This document shows, piece after piece, positions 1 to 8,921 of a stretch of 64,000 nt of DNA. A program made the position numbers and the translations under genes. Under the pieces are notes generated by a model. It made no database searches and had not been told where the DNA came from. It saw only the letters and a program-made list of their open reading frames with translations. Numbering within the stretch: position 1 is the stretch's first letter; the number at the start of each line of letters is the position of its first letter. The DNA is from Pseudomonas sp. BN417 (GTDB lineage Bacteria > Pseudomonadota > Gammaproteobacteria > Pseudomonadales > Pseudomonadaceae), in the NCBI RefSeq assembly GCF_029871205.1, contig NZ_SSOJ01000114.1, positions 1-64,000 of the forward strand, given 5' to 3'.

Positions 1-326
<326 letters not shown>

Positions 327-391
327 GTTTTGCCGGCAGTGGCCGTATGGACAATTACCTTCCACAAATACAAGGTAGGGGCGTTAAAGGC

Positions 392-1285
392 CTATTCACG
401 CCATCGCTTGAGCAGCATCTCAATGAAGAGTTCTGCTGTGCTCGATAGGGGCTCGCCGTCTCGACGCACCAGCCCGATGGTGCGTTCGATATGAGGGGGA
501 GGTAACTCCCTGGAACAGAGGTTTTCATGTTCGGCATCAGGCATGGCCATCCGCGGCAAAATCGCTACACCAAGGCCGCATTCGACCAGGCCCAGCGAGG
601 TGGATAGATGCTGCACTTCGTAAAAGCCGTTGAGGCGGATTCCATGGCCTGAAAGGGCACTGTCCAGCAACATGCGGTTGCCGCTGTCTCGACTCACAGT
701 GATCAGGCGTACGTTCTGGAGATCTTGCCAGTTCACTTCAGACAGCGCTGCCAAAGGATGGTCGCTCCGCATTGCGAGTACGAATGGGTCACGAAGCAGC
801 GGTGTGAAGCTAACGTCAGGATGTTGGGCGCTGATCATGTTGATGCCGAAGTCAGCGTCTCCGCTCACCACGCGCTCCAGACCTTCGTTGGCGCTGACAT
901 CGAGTATTCGGATGCGTATGCCCGGGTAGGCCTCGTTGAACACCCGTATCACGCTGGGCAGGAAGTAGAACGCCGCGGTCGGGATGCACGCGATCGTCAC
1001 GGTACCTTTTTGGTGTGTCTTGAGCTCACGTATGCCCTGTATCGAGGACTCGTAGTCTTCCAGCATCCGTCGAGCCCGGGGCAGGTATTCCTTGCCTATT
1101 TCGGTTAGCCAGGTGCGCCGGGTGGTGCGCTCCAGCAGCTTGGCTCCAAGGGTTTCTTCCAGTTTCTGAAGGCGGCGAGACAGCGCCGGCTGGGATAGAT
1201 GGAGTGCCTGGGCGGCTTCCTGAAAGGACTGTGATTCAGCCACTCGCACAAAAGCTGCGAGGTCGAGGAATTCTATTCTATGCAT
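392..1285 (-). CDS. LysR-family transcriptional regulator
   Basis: 297 aa, the usual LysR length. An N-terminal winged helix-turn-helix (about residues 5-63; FVRVAESQSFQEAAQ then LHLSQPALSRRLQKLE) is followed by a periplasmic-binding-like effector domain (about 90-295). The ATG start is supported by a GAGG ribosome site in AGAGGTCCTTTC just upstream. It is divergent from the PrpF-type gene at 1421, with 135 bp between them. By LysR convention it probably controls that tricarboxylate-type cluster, with the pathway intermediate as co-inducer; this is inference from position. Confidence 0.93.
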   Translation of the reverse strand: MHRIEFLDLAAFVRVAESQSFQEAAQALHLSQPALSRRLQKLEETLGAKLLERTTRRTWLTEIGKEYLPRARRMLEDYESSIQGIRELKTHQKGTVTIACIPTAAFYFLPSVIRVFNEAYPGIRIRILDVSANEGLERVVSGDADFGINMISAQHPDVSFTPLLRDPFVLAMRSDHPLAALSEVNWQDLQNVRLITVSRDSGNRMLLDSALSGHGIRLNGFYEVQHLSTSLGLVECGLGVAILPRMAMPDAEHENLCSRELPPPHIERTIGLVRRDGEPLSSTAELFIEMLLKRWRE

Positions 1286-1342
1286 GAAAGGACCTCTATG
1301 GTTCTGCTCTGTGCATTAATGCGCATATCCTATCAGTTGCTG

Positions 1343-1367
1343 TTGATATTTGCATTTGAAGCATCAA
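1343..1367. promoter_or_regulatory. Candidate LysR operator between divergent genes
   Basis: TTGAT at 1343-1347 and ATCAA at 1363-1367 form an interrupted inverted repeat with 15 bp between, in the gap between the LysR gene and the PrpF-type gene. It contains the T-N11-A geometry LysR proteins favour. Position and symmetry are seen; binding is inferred. Confidence 0.4.
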
Positions 1368-1420
1368 AAGAGCGCTGACAAGCTGTAGCCATCGTTGGAA
1401 CGGTCACGGATTAAACCAAG

Positions 1421-2521
1421 ATGATGAACAGCATCCCTTGCATGATTATGCGTGGCGGCACCTCACGCGGCCCCTTCATCCACATGACCGATCTGCCTGA
1501 TTCGCAGGAAGCGCGTGCCCAGGTCTTACTCGATTTGATGGGCTCCGGTCATCCGCTCCAGGTGGACGGTATTGGTGGCGGTAACTCCCTTACCAGCAAA
1601 GTGGCCATCGTTGGACGCTCCAGTCGCCCGGACGCAGATGTGGACTACCTGTTCGCCCAAGTGGACGTGACCGAGCGCCGGGTAGATTTCACGCCCAACT
1701 GCGGCAACATGCTCTCGGCCGTTGGCCCATTCGCGATCGAGACTGGCCTTGTGGCTCCCACCTACGGCGAGACGCGAGTGCGAGTGTTCAACGTCAACAC
1801 TCAGCGCATCATTGAGTGTTTCGTACCTACTCCGCGTGGTCGCGTGGAATACGAAGGCGATACCAGTATCAGTGGCGTTCCAGGTTCTGCAGCGGGTATT
1901 CGTCTCAGCTTCCTGGACGTCGCTGGTGCCAAGACCGGGGCCCTGCTTCCTACAGGTCATGCTATCGAGCAGATTGAGGGTGTCGACGTCACCTGCCTGG
2001 ATGCCGCAACCCCGACGGTGATGATTCGTGCAAGCGACCTGGGTGTGGATGGTCACGCCGATCCGGCTGCACTGGATGCCAACAGCGCAATGCTTGAGCG
2101 TCTGGAGCGCATTCGCTGTGAAGCGGGCCGCCGCATGGGCATGGGAGATGTCAGCCAGTCGGTGCTGCCAAAACCCATTCTGCTGTCGCCGGCAGTTGGC
2201 GAAGACGGAACGCTGTGCGCGCGCTACTTCGTACCACAGCGCTGCCACAAGGCGCTTGCCGTAACTGGCGCGATCGCTCTTGGCGCCGCAGTGAATGTTT
2301 CCGGTAGCGTGGCCCATCGCCTCGCCCTGGAAACCAGTCGCGTAGAAGCTGGCAAACCCCTCGCGTCCATACGTATCGAGCACCCCTCAGGTCATCTGGA
2401 CCTGCGAGTCGAGTTGCGTGAAGGCAACCCGATGGATATCGCCCGAGTCTCGCTGATCCGTACTGCGCGCAAGATCATGGATGGTCGTCTCTATTACCGC
2501 ATGCCGGATGCAATCCACTGA
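1421..2521 (+). CDS. PrpF/GalD-family isomerase (aconitate- or oxalomesaconate-type tautomerase)
   Basis: 366 aa, the length of PrpF-family proteins. These have a diaminopimelate-epimerase-like fold and shift a double bond in unsaturated tricarboxylates: 2-methylaconitate or trans-aconitate for PrpF, 4-oxalomesaconate for GalD. Family signatures are MRGGTSRG near residues 10-17, GGGNSLTSKVAIV with Lys60 at the position of the PrpF catalytic lysine, and PNCGNM with Cys94. No prpB/prpC/acnD or gallate dioxygenase gene is adjacent, so neither classical pathway is complete here. The downstream CitMHS carrier and OprD porin favour a tricarboxylate substrate. The second Met (1424) is an equally possible start; the ribosome site is weak. 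Confidence 0.88.
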   Translation: MMNSIPCMIMRGGTSRGPFIHMTDLPDSQEARAQVLLDLMGSGHPLQVDGIGGGNSLTSKVAIVGRSSRPDADVDYLFAQVDVTERRVDFTPNCGNMLSAVGPFAIETGLVAPTYGETRVRVFNVNTQRIIECFVPTPRGRVEYEGDTSISGVPGSAAGIRLSFLDVAGAKTGALLPTGHAIEQIEGVDVTCLDAATPTVMIRASDLGVDGHADPAALDANSAMLERLERIRCEAGRRMGMGDVSQSVLPKPILLSPAVGEDGTLCARYFVPQRCHKALAVTGAIALGAAVNVSGSVAHRLALETSRVEAGKPLASIRIEHPSGHLDLRVELREGNPMDIARVSLIRTARKIMDGRLYYRMPDAIH

Positions 2522-2754
2522 TTCCAAATGCTGTCCCGCGTCTCGATGCGCCCAGACAACAATCACAAGACGGGTAAAAAAAATGAAGTCTTCCATCACT
2601 CGCTGCTTACATCACAACTGCGCTGCAACCGGTCATCCACGTTCGTCGTGAGGATGCCTGGGGCGCTTGCACGCCCTGGCGATTAGCTGCTTCATGTGCG
2701 GCGACTCGTACGCCCAAATGGAGCTGGAAACCATAATTACAAGAGTCCAACGCC
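2522..2754. other. Gap of 233 bp with no confident gene
   Basis: Between the isomerase and CitMHS genes. A short frame begins at an ATG after an A-run near 2582 (MKSSITRCL...) and stops after about 22 codons. It has no homology I recognise and may be a truncated signal-peptide start left by a lost gene. No terminator hairpin was seen, so read-through into the carrier gene is possible. Confidence 0.4.
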
Positions 2755-4059
2755 ATGCTTTCTCTGCTCGGTTTGTCCATGGTCGTCGTGTTCACCTACC
2801 TGATCATGACCAAACGCCTGTCTCCGGTCGTGGCCCTGACCGTGGTCCCCATCGTCTTCGCATTGGTTGGCGGCTTCGCGCCCGAGCTCGGCAAGATGAT
2901 GCTCGACGGCCTGAAGACGGTGGCGCCCTCGGCAGCGCTATTGCTCTTCGCCATCCTGTTTTTCGGCATCATGATCGACTCCGGGCTGTTCGACCCGCTG
3001 ATCCGCCGCATCTTGCAGACGGTCAACGGCAACCCGGTGAAGATCGCCATGGGCACGGCTGTGCTGTCGCTGCTGGTGGCGCTGGATGGTGACGGTACCA
3101 CCACCTACATGATCACCGTGGCCGCCATGCTGCCGCTGTACAAGCGTATCGGTATGAACCCGCTGATCCTCGCGTGCGTATCCATGCTGTCGCTGAGCAT
3201 CATGAGCGGCATGAGCCCCTGGGGCGGTCCGGCCACTCGCGCCATTGCCGTGCTCGGGCTGGACGCCAGCGAGTATTTCATTCCCATGCTGCCGACCATG
3301 GCGGGCGGCGCCCTCTGGGTGGTGTTCACCGCCTACATCCTCGGGCGCAAAGAACTGAAGCGGATTGGCAACACCCACCTGAAGACCGGTGGCGACGATT
3401 GCTACATCAAGCTGATTCTTGCCGATAACCCGAACAAGCGGCCGAAGCTCATCTGGCTCAATCTGCTGCTGGTGATCGCGGTGATGGTGGCGTTGGTGAT
3501 GGGGCTGATGAATGCGGCGGTGCTGTTCATGCTCGGCTTCGTGGTGGCGCTGATGATCAACTACCCGCAGCTGGACCTGCAGAAGGAGCGCATCCTCGCT
3601 CACTCGGGTAACGCCATGACCGTGGTGCTGCTGGTGTTCGCCGCCGGGGTATTCGCCGGCATATTCTCCGGCACCAAGATGGTGGACTCCCTGGCCAACT
3701 CCCTGGTGGAGATGATCCCATCCTCCTGGGGCAGCTTCTTCCCGCTGGTGGTGGCCATCACCAGCATGCCGCTTACCTTCGTGCTCTCCAACGACGCGTA
3801 CTACTTCGGCATGGTGCCCATCCTCGCCCAGGCCGCTGCGGCCTATGGCATCGATCCGGTGGAAATCGCACGCGCTTCCATCCTCGGCCAGCCGGTGCAC
3901 CTGATGAGTCCGCTGGTGGCCTCGACACTCCTGCTGGTGGGTATGGTCGATAGTGACATCGGCGACTTCCAGCGCTTCACCTACAAGTGGGCGATCCTCA
4001 CCTCGCTCGTCATTACCGTGCTGGCCCTGCTGACGGGTGCCATCACGCTGCTCGCCTGA
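2755..4059 (+). CDS. CitMHS-family citrate/tricarboxylate transporter
   Basis: 434 aa, full length for the CitMHS family of inner-membrane carriers that bring in citrate-like tricarboxylates, usually with a divalent metal and protons. The protein is hydrophobic throughout, about 11-12 membrane segments, starting at residue 1 without a cleaved signal. Conserved stretches include LLVALDGDGTTTYMI near residue 110, MSGMSPWGGPATRA near 155, and a C-terminal VASTLLLVGMVDSDIGDF. It lies between the PrpF-type isomerase and an OprD porin, all on the same strand, suggesting one uptake-and-conversion module. A fragment of a paralogue lies at 6452-6595. Confidence 0.93.
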   Translation: MLSLLGLSMVVVFTYLIMTKRLSPVVALTVVPIVFALVGGFAPELGKMMLDGLKTVAPSAALLLFAILFFGIMIDSGLFDPLIRRILQTVNGNPVKIAMGTAVLSLLVALDGDGTTTYMITVAAMLPLYKRIGMNPLILACVSMLSLSIMSGMSPWGGPATRAIAVLGLDASEYFIPMLPTMAGGALWVVFTAYILGRKELKRIGNTHLKTGGDDCYIKLILADNPNKRPKLIWLNLLLVIAVMVALVMGLMNAAVLFMLGFVVALMINYPQLDLQKERILAHSGNAMTVVLLVFAAGVFAGIFSGTKMVDSLANSLVEMIPSSWGSFFPLVVAITSMPLTFVLSNDAYYFGMVPILAQAAAAYGIDPVEIARASILGQPVHLMSPLVASTLLLVGMVDSDIGDFQRFTYKWAILTSLVITVLALLTGAITLLA

Positions 4060-4166
4060 GTTTCCTCGCCCGGCGAAGTCGGGCAAGCCCCCTGAGATCT
4101 GGCCCCGTGGTGTGTTCCTGCGCGCCCGCTGGCCGAGTGCGTCCAGAACAAAAAGGTGAAGACACC

Positions 4167-5438
4167 ATGAATACCAACGCCAAGCCCCTGCCTTCCACCC
4201 TGGCGTGCCTAGTCGCCTGCCTGGCACCTGCGGCAGGGGCCGTCGGCTTCATCGAAGACAGCAAAGCCAACCTGCAATTGCGCAACATCTACTTCAACGA
4301 TGACTTCAAGGACGAGACGGGCATGACCGCCAAGTCCGCTGCCAACGCACAGTCGAAGAAGGAAGAATGGGCCCAGGGTTTCCTGCTGGATATGCAATCC
4401 GGCTTCACCCCTGGCCGCTTCGGTTTCGGTTTGGACGCCCTGGGACTGCTGGGTGTGAAGCTGGATTCCGGCACCGGCCGCGCCGGTACCGGGCTTTTAC
4501 CGCTGCACGATGACGGTCGGGCCGCGGACGAATTTTCCAGCCTGGGCCTGACCGCCAAGGCGCGCTTCGCCGGTACCACGCTCAAGCACGGCACTCATCA
4601 GCCCAAGCTGCCGGTGCTGGTGCGCAACGATGCGCGCTTGTTGCCGCAAACCTTCGAAGGCACCCAGGTCACCAGCGCCGATATAGCCGACCTAAGCCTC
4701 ACAGGTGGTTACTTCGACGAGTTCCGCATGCGCGACTCCAGTGACAACCATTCGATCACTGCCGACGGATACGCAGGTGATGACGGTGAGGGCTTCTGGT
4801 TCGCCGGTGCCGACTACAAGCCCAGCAAGGCCCTTACCCTGAGTTACTACTATGGCGAGCTGGAAGAGTTCTACCAGCAGCACTTCATCGGCCTGGTCCA
4901 CAGCCTGCCCCTGGGGCCAGGCAGCCTCACCACCGACCTGCGCTACTTCCACAGCCAGGATGCGGGAGAGGCACGCAATGGCGAGCTGGACAACGACATG
5001 TACAGCGGCCTGCTGACCTACACCCTGAAGGGCCATGCCTTAAGCGCAGGCTACCAGCAACTGAATGGCGAAGGCGGGCTGCCATTCGTCAACGGCGCCA
5101 CGGTCTACAGCTTCAGCAATGCTGGTGTCGGCAAGTTCATCGAGGAGGACGAGCGCACCTGGATGCTCGGTTATGCCTACGACTTTGCGGCCATCGGAGT
5201 GCCTGGACTGACAGCTGGCGTTCGCTATTTCAAAGGCCGGGATGGCACGACCGAACTGCGCGGCAACGAGGTGAACGCTCACGAGTGGGAGCGGGACATT
5301 GACCTTGCCTACGTGGTGCAGCAGGGGGCTCTCAAAGGGCTTGGTGTGAAGCTGCGCAACATCGCCTATCGCTCCAGCTACAGCAGGGGCCGCGACAACA
5401 ATCGCCTGTATTTCACCTACGACATCGCGCTCTGGTAG
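4167..5438 (+). CDS. OprD-family outer-membrane porin
   Basis: 423 aa. The chosen ATG follows AAGGTGA at good spacing and begins a signal peptide (hydrophobic core about residues 10-25, cleavage near AGA-VGF). The mature protein opens with the OprD hallmark GFIEDSKANLQLRN and ends in a beta-strand with terminal Trp (YFTYDIALW), as outer-membrane barrels do. OprD proteins are narrow channels for small carboxylates and amino acids. Directly downstream of a CitMHS carrier, a tricarboxylate channel of the OpdH kind is the most economical guess. Confidence 0.93.
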   Translation: MNTNAKPLPSTLACLVACLAPAAGAVGFIEDSKANLQLRNIYFNDDFKDETGMTAKSAANAQSKKEEWAQGFLLDMQSGFTPGRFGFGLDALGLLGVKLDSGTGRAGTGLLPLHDDGRAADEFSSLGLTAKARFAGTTLKHGTHQPKLPVLVRNDARLLPQTFEGTQVTSADIADLSLTGGYFDEFRMRDSSDNHSITADGYAGDDGEGFWFAGADYKPSKALTLSYYYGELEEFYQQHFIGLVHSLPLGPGSLTTDLRYFHSQDAGEARNGELDNDMYSGLLTYTLKGHALSAGYQQLNGEGGLPFVNGATVYSFSNAGVGKFIEEDERTWMLGYAYDFAAIGVPGLTAGVRYFKGRDGTTELRGNEVNAHEWERDIDLAYVVQQGALKGLGVKLRNIAYRSSYSRGRDNNRLYFTYDIALW

Positions 5439-5544
5439 GTCCCGAATGCGGGCTTACCAGCCCGAAGTGGCGCTTAGAAGAGCGGGCGCCGCGCCCGCGT
5501 GCCCACAAGGCGCGCGGGCCCTTAATCCTCAAACCACGCTTTTC

Positions 5545-5583
5545 CGACCACCCGTCTCGACCACCCGTCTCGACTACCCGTCG
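5545..5583 (+). repeat. Three tandem 13-bp repeats before terC-like gene
   Basis: Units CGACCACCCGTCT at 5545-5557 and 5558-5570 are identical. The third, 5571-5583 (CGACTACCCGTCG), differs at two bases. They lie between the oprD-like gene and its terminator, upstream of the TerC-family gene. Either slippage or a protein-binding array could explain them. Confidence 0.85.
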
Positions 5584-5603
5584 CGCCGGCGGAGGTTCCG
5601 GAG

Positions 5604-5630
5604 CCGGGGGCTTTGCCCCCGGATTTTTTT
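5604..5630 (+). terminator. Rho-independent terminator
   Basis: CCGGGGGC TTT GCCCCCGG (5604-5622) is a perfect 8-bp GC stem with a 3-nt loop, followed by A and seven T residues (5624-5630). It ends transcription from the porin operon, or acts as a leader attenuator of the TerC-family gene that starts 24 bp later. Confidence 0.9.
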
Positions 5631-5653
5631 ATCGATAGCGGAGATATGGATTT

Positions 5654-6337
5654 ATGGAGTGGCTGAGTGACCCTGTTTTCTGGATGGCACTTATGCAGAT
5701 TATCGCCATCGACATCCTGTTGGGCGGCGATAACGCAGTGGTCATTGCACTAGCGTGTCGGCATCTTCCGGAGGAACAACGACGCCGAGCCATCGTCGGT
5801 GGAGTAGCTGGGGCAATCCTACTGCGCATCGCATTGTTGTTCTTTGCCATGCAGCTACTGGCCTTGCCGTATCTGAAACTGGTAGGTGCGGCGCTGTTGC
5901 TATGGATCGGCGTGAAATTGCTGCTGCCCGAAGACGAACAGGGCCACGAAGTCAGGGCAGGCGCGAGCTTCTTCGCCGCAATCAAAACGATCATCATCGC
6001 CGACGCTGTCATGAGTCTGGACAACGTGCTCGCGGTGGCCGGGGCTGCCGGCGGCAACCTGGTCCTCGTCAGCCTGGGCGTGCTGATCAGCATTCCGATC
6101 ATCGTTTGGGGTAGCCAGCTGGTGCTCAGACTGATGGATCGTTACCCGCAGGTTGTACTGCTGGGGGGCGGCTTGCTGGGCTGGATTGCCGGGGGCATGG
6201 CTGTAACCGACATCGCGGTGGCGAGCTGGATTCCGAACGAGGCCTGGTCCAAGCACCTGACTGCAGCCGGTGGCGCTGCCCTGGTGATGGGCACAGGTCT
6301 ATTGCTGCGCACGCGTGCATCAGCAGTGGTTGATTAG
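5654..6337 (+). CDS. TerC-family integral membrane protein
   Basis: 227 aa, the short TerC/YjbE-type form without a CBS or CorC domain. About seven membrane helices. The two family motifs with acidic residues inside membrane segments are visible: GGDNAVVIALA near residue 25 and SLDNVLAVAGA near residue 125. Homologues move or protect against metal ions such as manganese during secretion or stress. Many TerC genes are preceded by a manganese riboswitch; I could not recognise one here. The start follows GGAGATATGGATTT and sits just after the terminator, so it has its own promoter or depends on read-through. Confidence 0.9.
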   Translation: MEWLSDPVFWMALMQIIAIDILLGGDNAVVIALACRHLPEEQRRRAIVGGVAGAILLRIALLFFAMQLLALPYLKLVGAALLLWIGVKLLLPEDEQGHEVRAGASFFAAIKTIIIADAVMSLDNVLAVAGAAGGNLVLVSLGVLISIPIIVWGSQLVLRLMDRYPQVVLLGGGLLGWIAGGMAVTDIAVASWIPNEAWSKHLTAAGGAALVMGTGLLLRTRASAVVD

Positions 6338-6451
6338 TTAAACGGCTGATTTCCAGGATCTCGGTGCTCGCCAGGTATGGAGTCGGATCCAGGCTGCGGT
6401 AGCGTTAGCAATCCGGCTACCCTCCAGCCCTCTACTCATCGCCGAGGTCCT

Positions 6452-6595
6452 GTAGCTTCGACACTGTTGCTGGTGGGGATGCTGGATCGCGATATCAGCG
6501 ACTTCCTGACGTTCACCTGGAAAAGGGCAATGCTGACTTCCCTGGCGATGACTCTTCTGGCCCTGCCTACTGGCTCCATCAATCCAGATAATTGA
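6452..6595 (+). pseudogene. C-terminal fragment of a second CitMHS transporter
   Basis: The translation from 6452 (VASTLLLVGMLDRDISDF, then a TSLAMTLLALPTGSI tail) matches the last ~48 residues of the intact carrier at 2755-4059, with substitutions throughout. The DNA is diverged, so this is an old paralogue or laterally acquired copy and not a recent duplication. The rest of the gene is absent: upstream sequence to 6338 shows no carrier reading frame. It ends at TGA 6593-6595, directly against the AbrB-family gene on the other strand. Confidence 0.85.
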
Positions 6596-6603
6596 CGGTG
6601 CGT

Positions 6604-7743
6604 TCATCGAGACAGGCGGATGATCTGTCGCGCCAAGTATGGGCCGACCAGAATGACGCCGAACAGGCGCATGGTCTGCATGGCCAGTACCAGACCGACA
6701 TCCGCCTGGGTATCCAGAGCAATGATTGCCATGGAATCCAGCCCTCCCGGGCTGGTGGCGAGATAAACGGAGAGGAAGTCCTTGCCCAGCAGTTTCGCAA
6801 TGAAAAGTGCGGACAGGGCGCAAAGAGCAATCAGGGCAAGTGCGCTGAGGAGCATGGACGGCAGCCGACGGACGACGAAGTCGAAGGTCTCGCGATCGAA
6901 TCGTAATCCCACGTAGCAACCAAGGGCTCCGTAGGCCAGGCACAACAGCCACTGTGGCAGGTCGATGATGAATACACCGCCCAATTGCATCGCCGCCCCA
7001 GCCAGTAGTGGCACGAGCAGAGCGCCTGCCGGGAAGCGAGCACCGATCAACACACTGCCGATCAGAACAAGGATGGTGAGGATGCCATTGGCAGGCACAG
7101 TGAAGCCGAGGGGGGCTGTGCCAGCCGGGATTTGGGGGGAAGCAACTTCGCTACCGAGGGCGTGGCTGACAACTGCACCTATTAGCACTACGCAGACCAC
7201 TCGCACGTACTGCATCGTGGCGACCACTCGGGAGTCTGCTCCGTGATCCTCGGCCAGAGCCACCATGGCGGACGCCGCCCCGGGAGACAGGCCCCAGGCC
7301 GCGGCGCTACCCGGTAGGTCACCGTAGCGCACGAGAAAAAGCGCGACGAGCAAGCTCATAACCACCGTTATCGCCGTGGCCAGCAGCATGACGGGCCAAT
7401 CATGAGCAATGCTGGCAAGCGTTTCGGCACTCAGAGAATGAGCCACCAGCAAGCCGATGCACCCCTGACCAAATTTGAAAGCGAGCGCTGGTACGCGGAT
7501 ACGCGCGCCCCACACGCCAAGTCCAATGGCTACCAGCATGGGACCGAGGAAGTCAGCAGCTGGCATTCCGATCAGTCGCAGCACTTGGCCAGCGATTACC
7601 GCAAGAACGAGCAGAAGCAGCCACTGTCGCATGAGGGCAATGGAGTCGAGAGAGGGACGGGTAGGCAAGGCGATTCTCCGTGCGCGCTGTGGGGCAGGGT
7701 GTGTCCAACGCGCATCGGCAGTATTCTGGTGCTGATTCATCAA
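6604..7743 (-). CDS. AbrB-family (AbrB duplication) inner-membrane protein
   Basis: 379 aa with about ten to eleven hydrophobic segments arranged as two related halves: FLGPMLVAIGLGVWGARI near residue 65 and a second glycine- and alanine-rich GARFPAGALLVPLLAG near residue 240. It also has the SPGAASAMVALAEDHGAD and SPGGLDSMAIIALD motifs of this family. Members are often mis-called ammonia monooxygenase; their substrate is not established, and transport of small organic acids is a common suggestion. A hydrophilic stretch of 37 residues precedes the first membrane helix, so the start may be internal at MRQW. Divergent LysR gene 46 bp away. Confidence 0.85.
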   Translation of the reverse strand: MMNQHQNTADARWTHPAPQRARRIALPTRPSLDSIALMRQWLLLLVLAVIAGQVLRLIGMPAADFLGPMLVAIGLGVWGARIRVPALAFKFGQGCIGLLVAHSLSAETLASIAHDWPVMLLATAITVVMSLLVALFLVRYGDLPGSAAAWGLSPGAASAMVALAEDHGADSRVVATMQYVRVVCVVLIGAVVSHALGSEVASPQIPAGTAPLGFTVPANGILTILVLIGSVLIGARFPAGALLVPLLAGAAMQLGGVFIIDLPQWLLCLAYGALGCYVGLRFDRETFDFVVRRLPSMLLSALALIALCALSALFIAKLLGKDFLSVYLATSPGGLDSMAIIALDTQADVGLVLAMQTMRLFGVILVGPYLARQIIRLSR

Positions 7744-7753
7744 GTCTATTTTC

Positions 7754-7790
7754 TAATTGTGATAAACCGATAATTCAGAGTTATCAATTA
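7754..7790. promoter_or_regulatory. Candidate shared operator, AbrB-type/LysR divergent genes
   Basis: TAATTGTGATAA (7754-7765) and TTATCAATTA (7781-7790) are near-perfect inverted arms in the AT-rich 46-bp gap between divergent starts. The second arm reaches the LysR start codon, fitting autoregulation. Inferred from symmetry and position. Confidence 0.45.
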
Positions 7791-8698
7791 TGGATCTGCG
7801 GGACCTCGCCTATTTCGAGACCATTGCTGAGCTTGGCCACCTAGGCCGCGCTGCGGAGCGCCTGTGTCGTAGCCAACCTGCTTTAACCAAGAGCATTCAA
7901 CGCCTGGAGGAATCCCTTGGAGCCAGCTTGTTCCAGCGTGATGGCCGACGCATCAAGCTGACCCCAGCGGGGCATTTGCTCCTGGAGCGAAGCCGTCAGC
8001 TACGGCACAGCGTTGATGAGACGCGCCGTGAGGTACGCGACTTCGCCAATGGTTTGGTAGGAAATATTCGACTGGGCTGTGCAGTCTCTATGGCCGAATA
8101 CCTGCTGCCACAGCTCACAGCGACGCTGCTGAGCCTCGCTCCCAATGTGACATTGACACTTACGGTTGGGATGGACGATGTGCTTCGCGAGGGGCTGTTG
8201 CAGGGAAATCTGGACCTGGTCATTAGTCCCTTCGTCGACAAGGTAGAGGGGCTGGAAACCCATGCTCTGCTGGAGGACCAAGCCGTGGTTGTGGCACGCC
8301 GCGATCATCCGCTTTTCAGCAGGCCTATCAGCCAGCGCGAGCTGTGCCGTTACCGCTGGGTGCTGCCACCTCTCTCAGCCAGTGCGCGCAAGTGGATTGA
8401 CAACGCCTTCATCAGCCGACAACTGCCGACACCCATGGTGCAGGTGGAAAGCACGTCGATTTCCTTGATGCCACGTTTGATTGCCCGTACTGACTTACTC
8501 AGTTTCATTGCCCGTGAACACCTGTTAGGTGGGAAGGCGGAGGCCAGTCTGCGGGAAGTTCCACTGGCGGAAACCACCATGACGCGGGTAATCGGAGTGA
8601 GCTATCGCTCCGAGGGTTACAAGTCGCCGGCGACGGCAACTCTACTGGATATTCTGCTGACTCATCAGGCCAACCTGTTTCTGCAGCTTGATTCGTGA
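7790..8698 (+). CDS. LysR-family transcriptional regulator
   Basis: 302 aa. Winged helix-turn-helix in residues 1-62 (LAYFETIAELGHLGRAAERL, then SQPALTKSIQRLEESLG), effector-binding domain from about 90 to 295. It is divergent from the AbrB-family membrane-protein gene with only 46 bp between them and an AT-rich inverted repeat in the gap, so it very likely regulates that gene. It resembles the CynR/CbbR side of the family in the helix-turn-helix but no effector can be assigned. Confidence 0.93.
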   Translation: MDLRDLAYFETIAELGHLGRAAERLCRSQPALTKSIQRLEESLGASLFQRDGRRIKLTPAGHLLLERSRQLRHSVDETRREVRDFANGLVGNIRLGCAVSMAEYLLPQLTATLLSLAPNVTLTLTVGMDDVLREGLLQGNLDLVISPFVDKVEGLETHALLEDQAVVVARRDHPLFSRPISQRELCRYRWVLPPLSASARKWIDNAFISRQLPTPMVQVESTSISLMPRLIARTDLLSFIAREHLLGGKAEASLREVPLAETTMTRVIGVSYRSEGYKSPATATLLDILLTHQANLFLQLDS

Positions 8699-8701
8699 GG
8701 T

Positions 8702-8794
8702 CCGGCCAACCGTCTCCGGCATGGCAACCCGACGCGATGGGGCATCAAGCAGGCGCGCTGGCTATTGCTGCGCAATCTGGAATATCTGCGCCAA
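8702..8794 (+). pseudogene. Transposase scrap (ISL3-like)
   Basis: Frame from 8702 reads PANRLRHGNPTRWGIKQARW then LLLRNLEYLRQ, resembling the conserved ...RWLLLRNRENL segment found in ISL3-type transposases. The match stops near 8794 and no catalytic core remains. Only about 31 residues support the call. Confidence 0.5.
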
Positions 8795-8921
8795 CCCGTT
8801 TGTGAGATAAGGCACACGCTCAAGTTGTCCCTTCAAGTAGAGAACCCCTCATCCCGGACTTTGCAGACATCTTCGAACAACTGGAAAGGGCGGAAGCGGG
8901 CTTCGGCGAGCGACTGCTATT

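Noticed and set aside
2938..4227. 429-codon open frame antisense to the CitMHS and porin genes
   Set aside because: His/Gln/Arg-rich translation with no domain; typical of the mirror frame of a high-GC membrane-protein gene.
5439..5653. yybP-ykoY manganese riboswitch before the TerC-family gene
   Set aside because: None of the conserved riboswitch core could be found by eye; recorded only as a structured leader.
5446..5670. 74-codon frame between porin and terC-like genes
   Set aside because: It runs across the terminator hairpin and the tandem repeats, and its composition is non-protein.
6604..7743. Ammonia monooxygenase
   Set aside because: This label is often given to AbrB-family membrane proteins; no monooxygenase motif is present.
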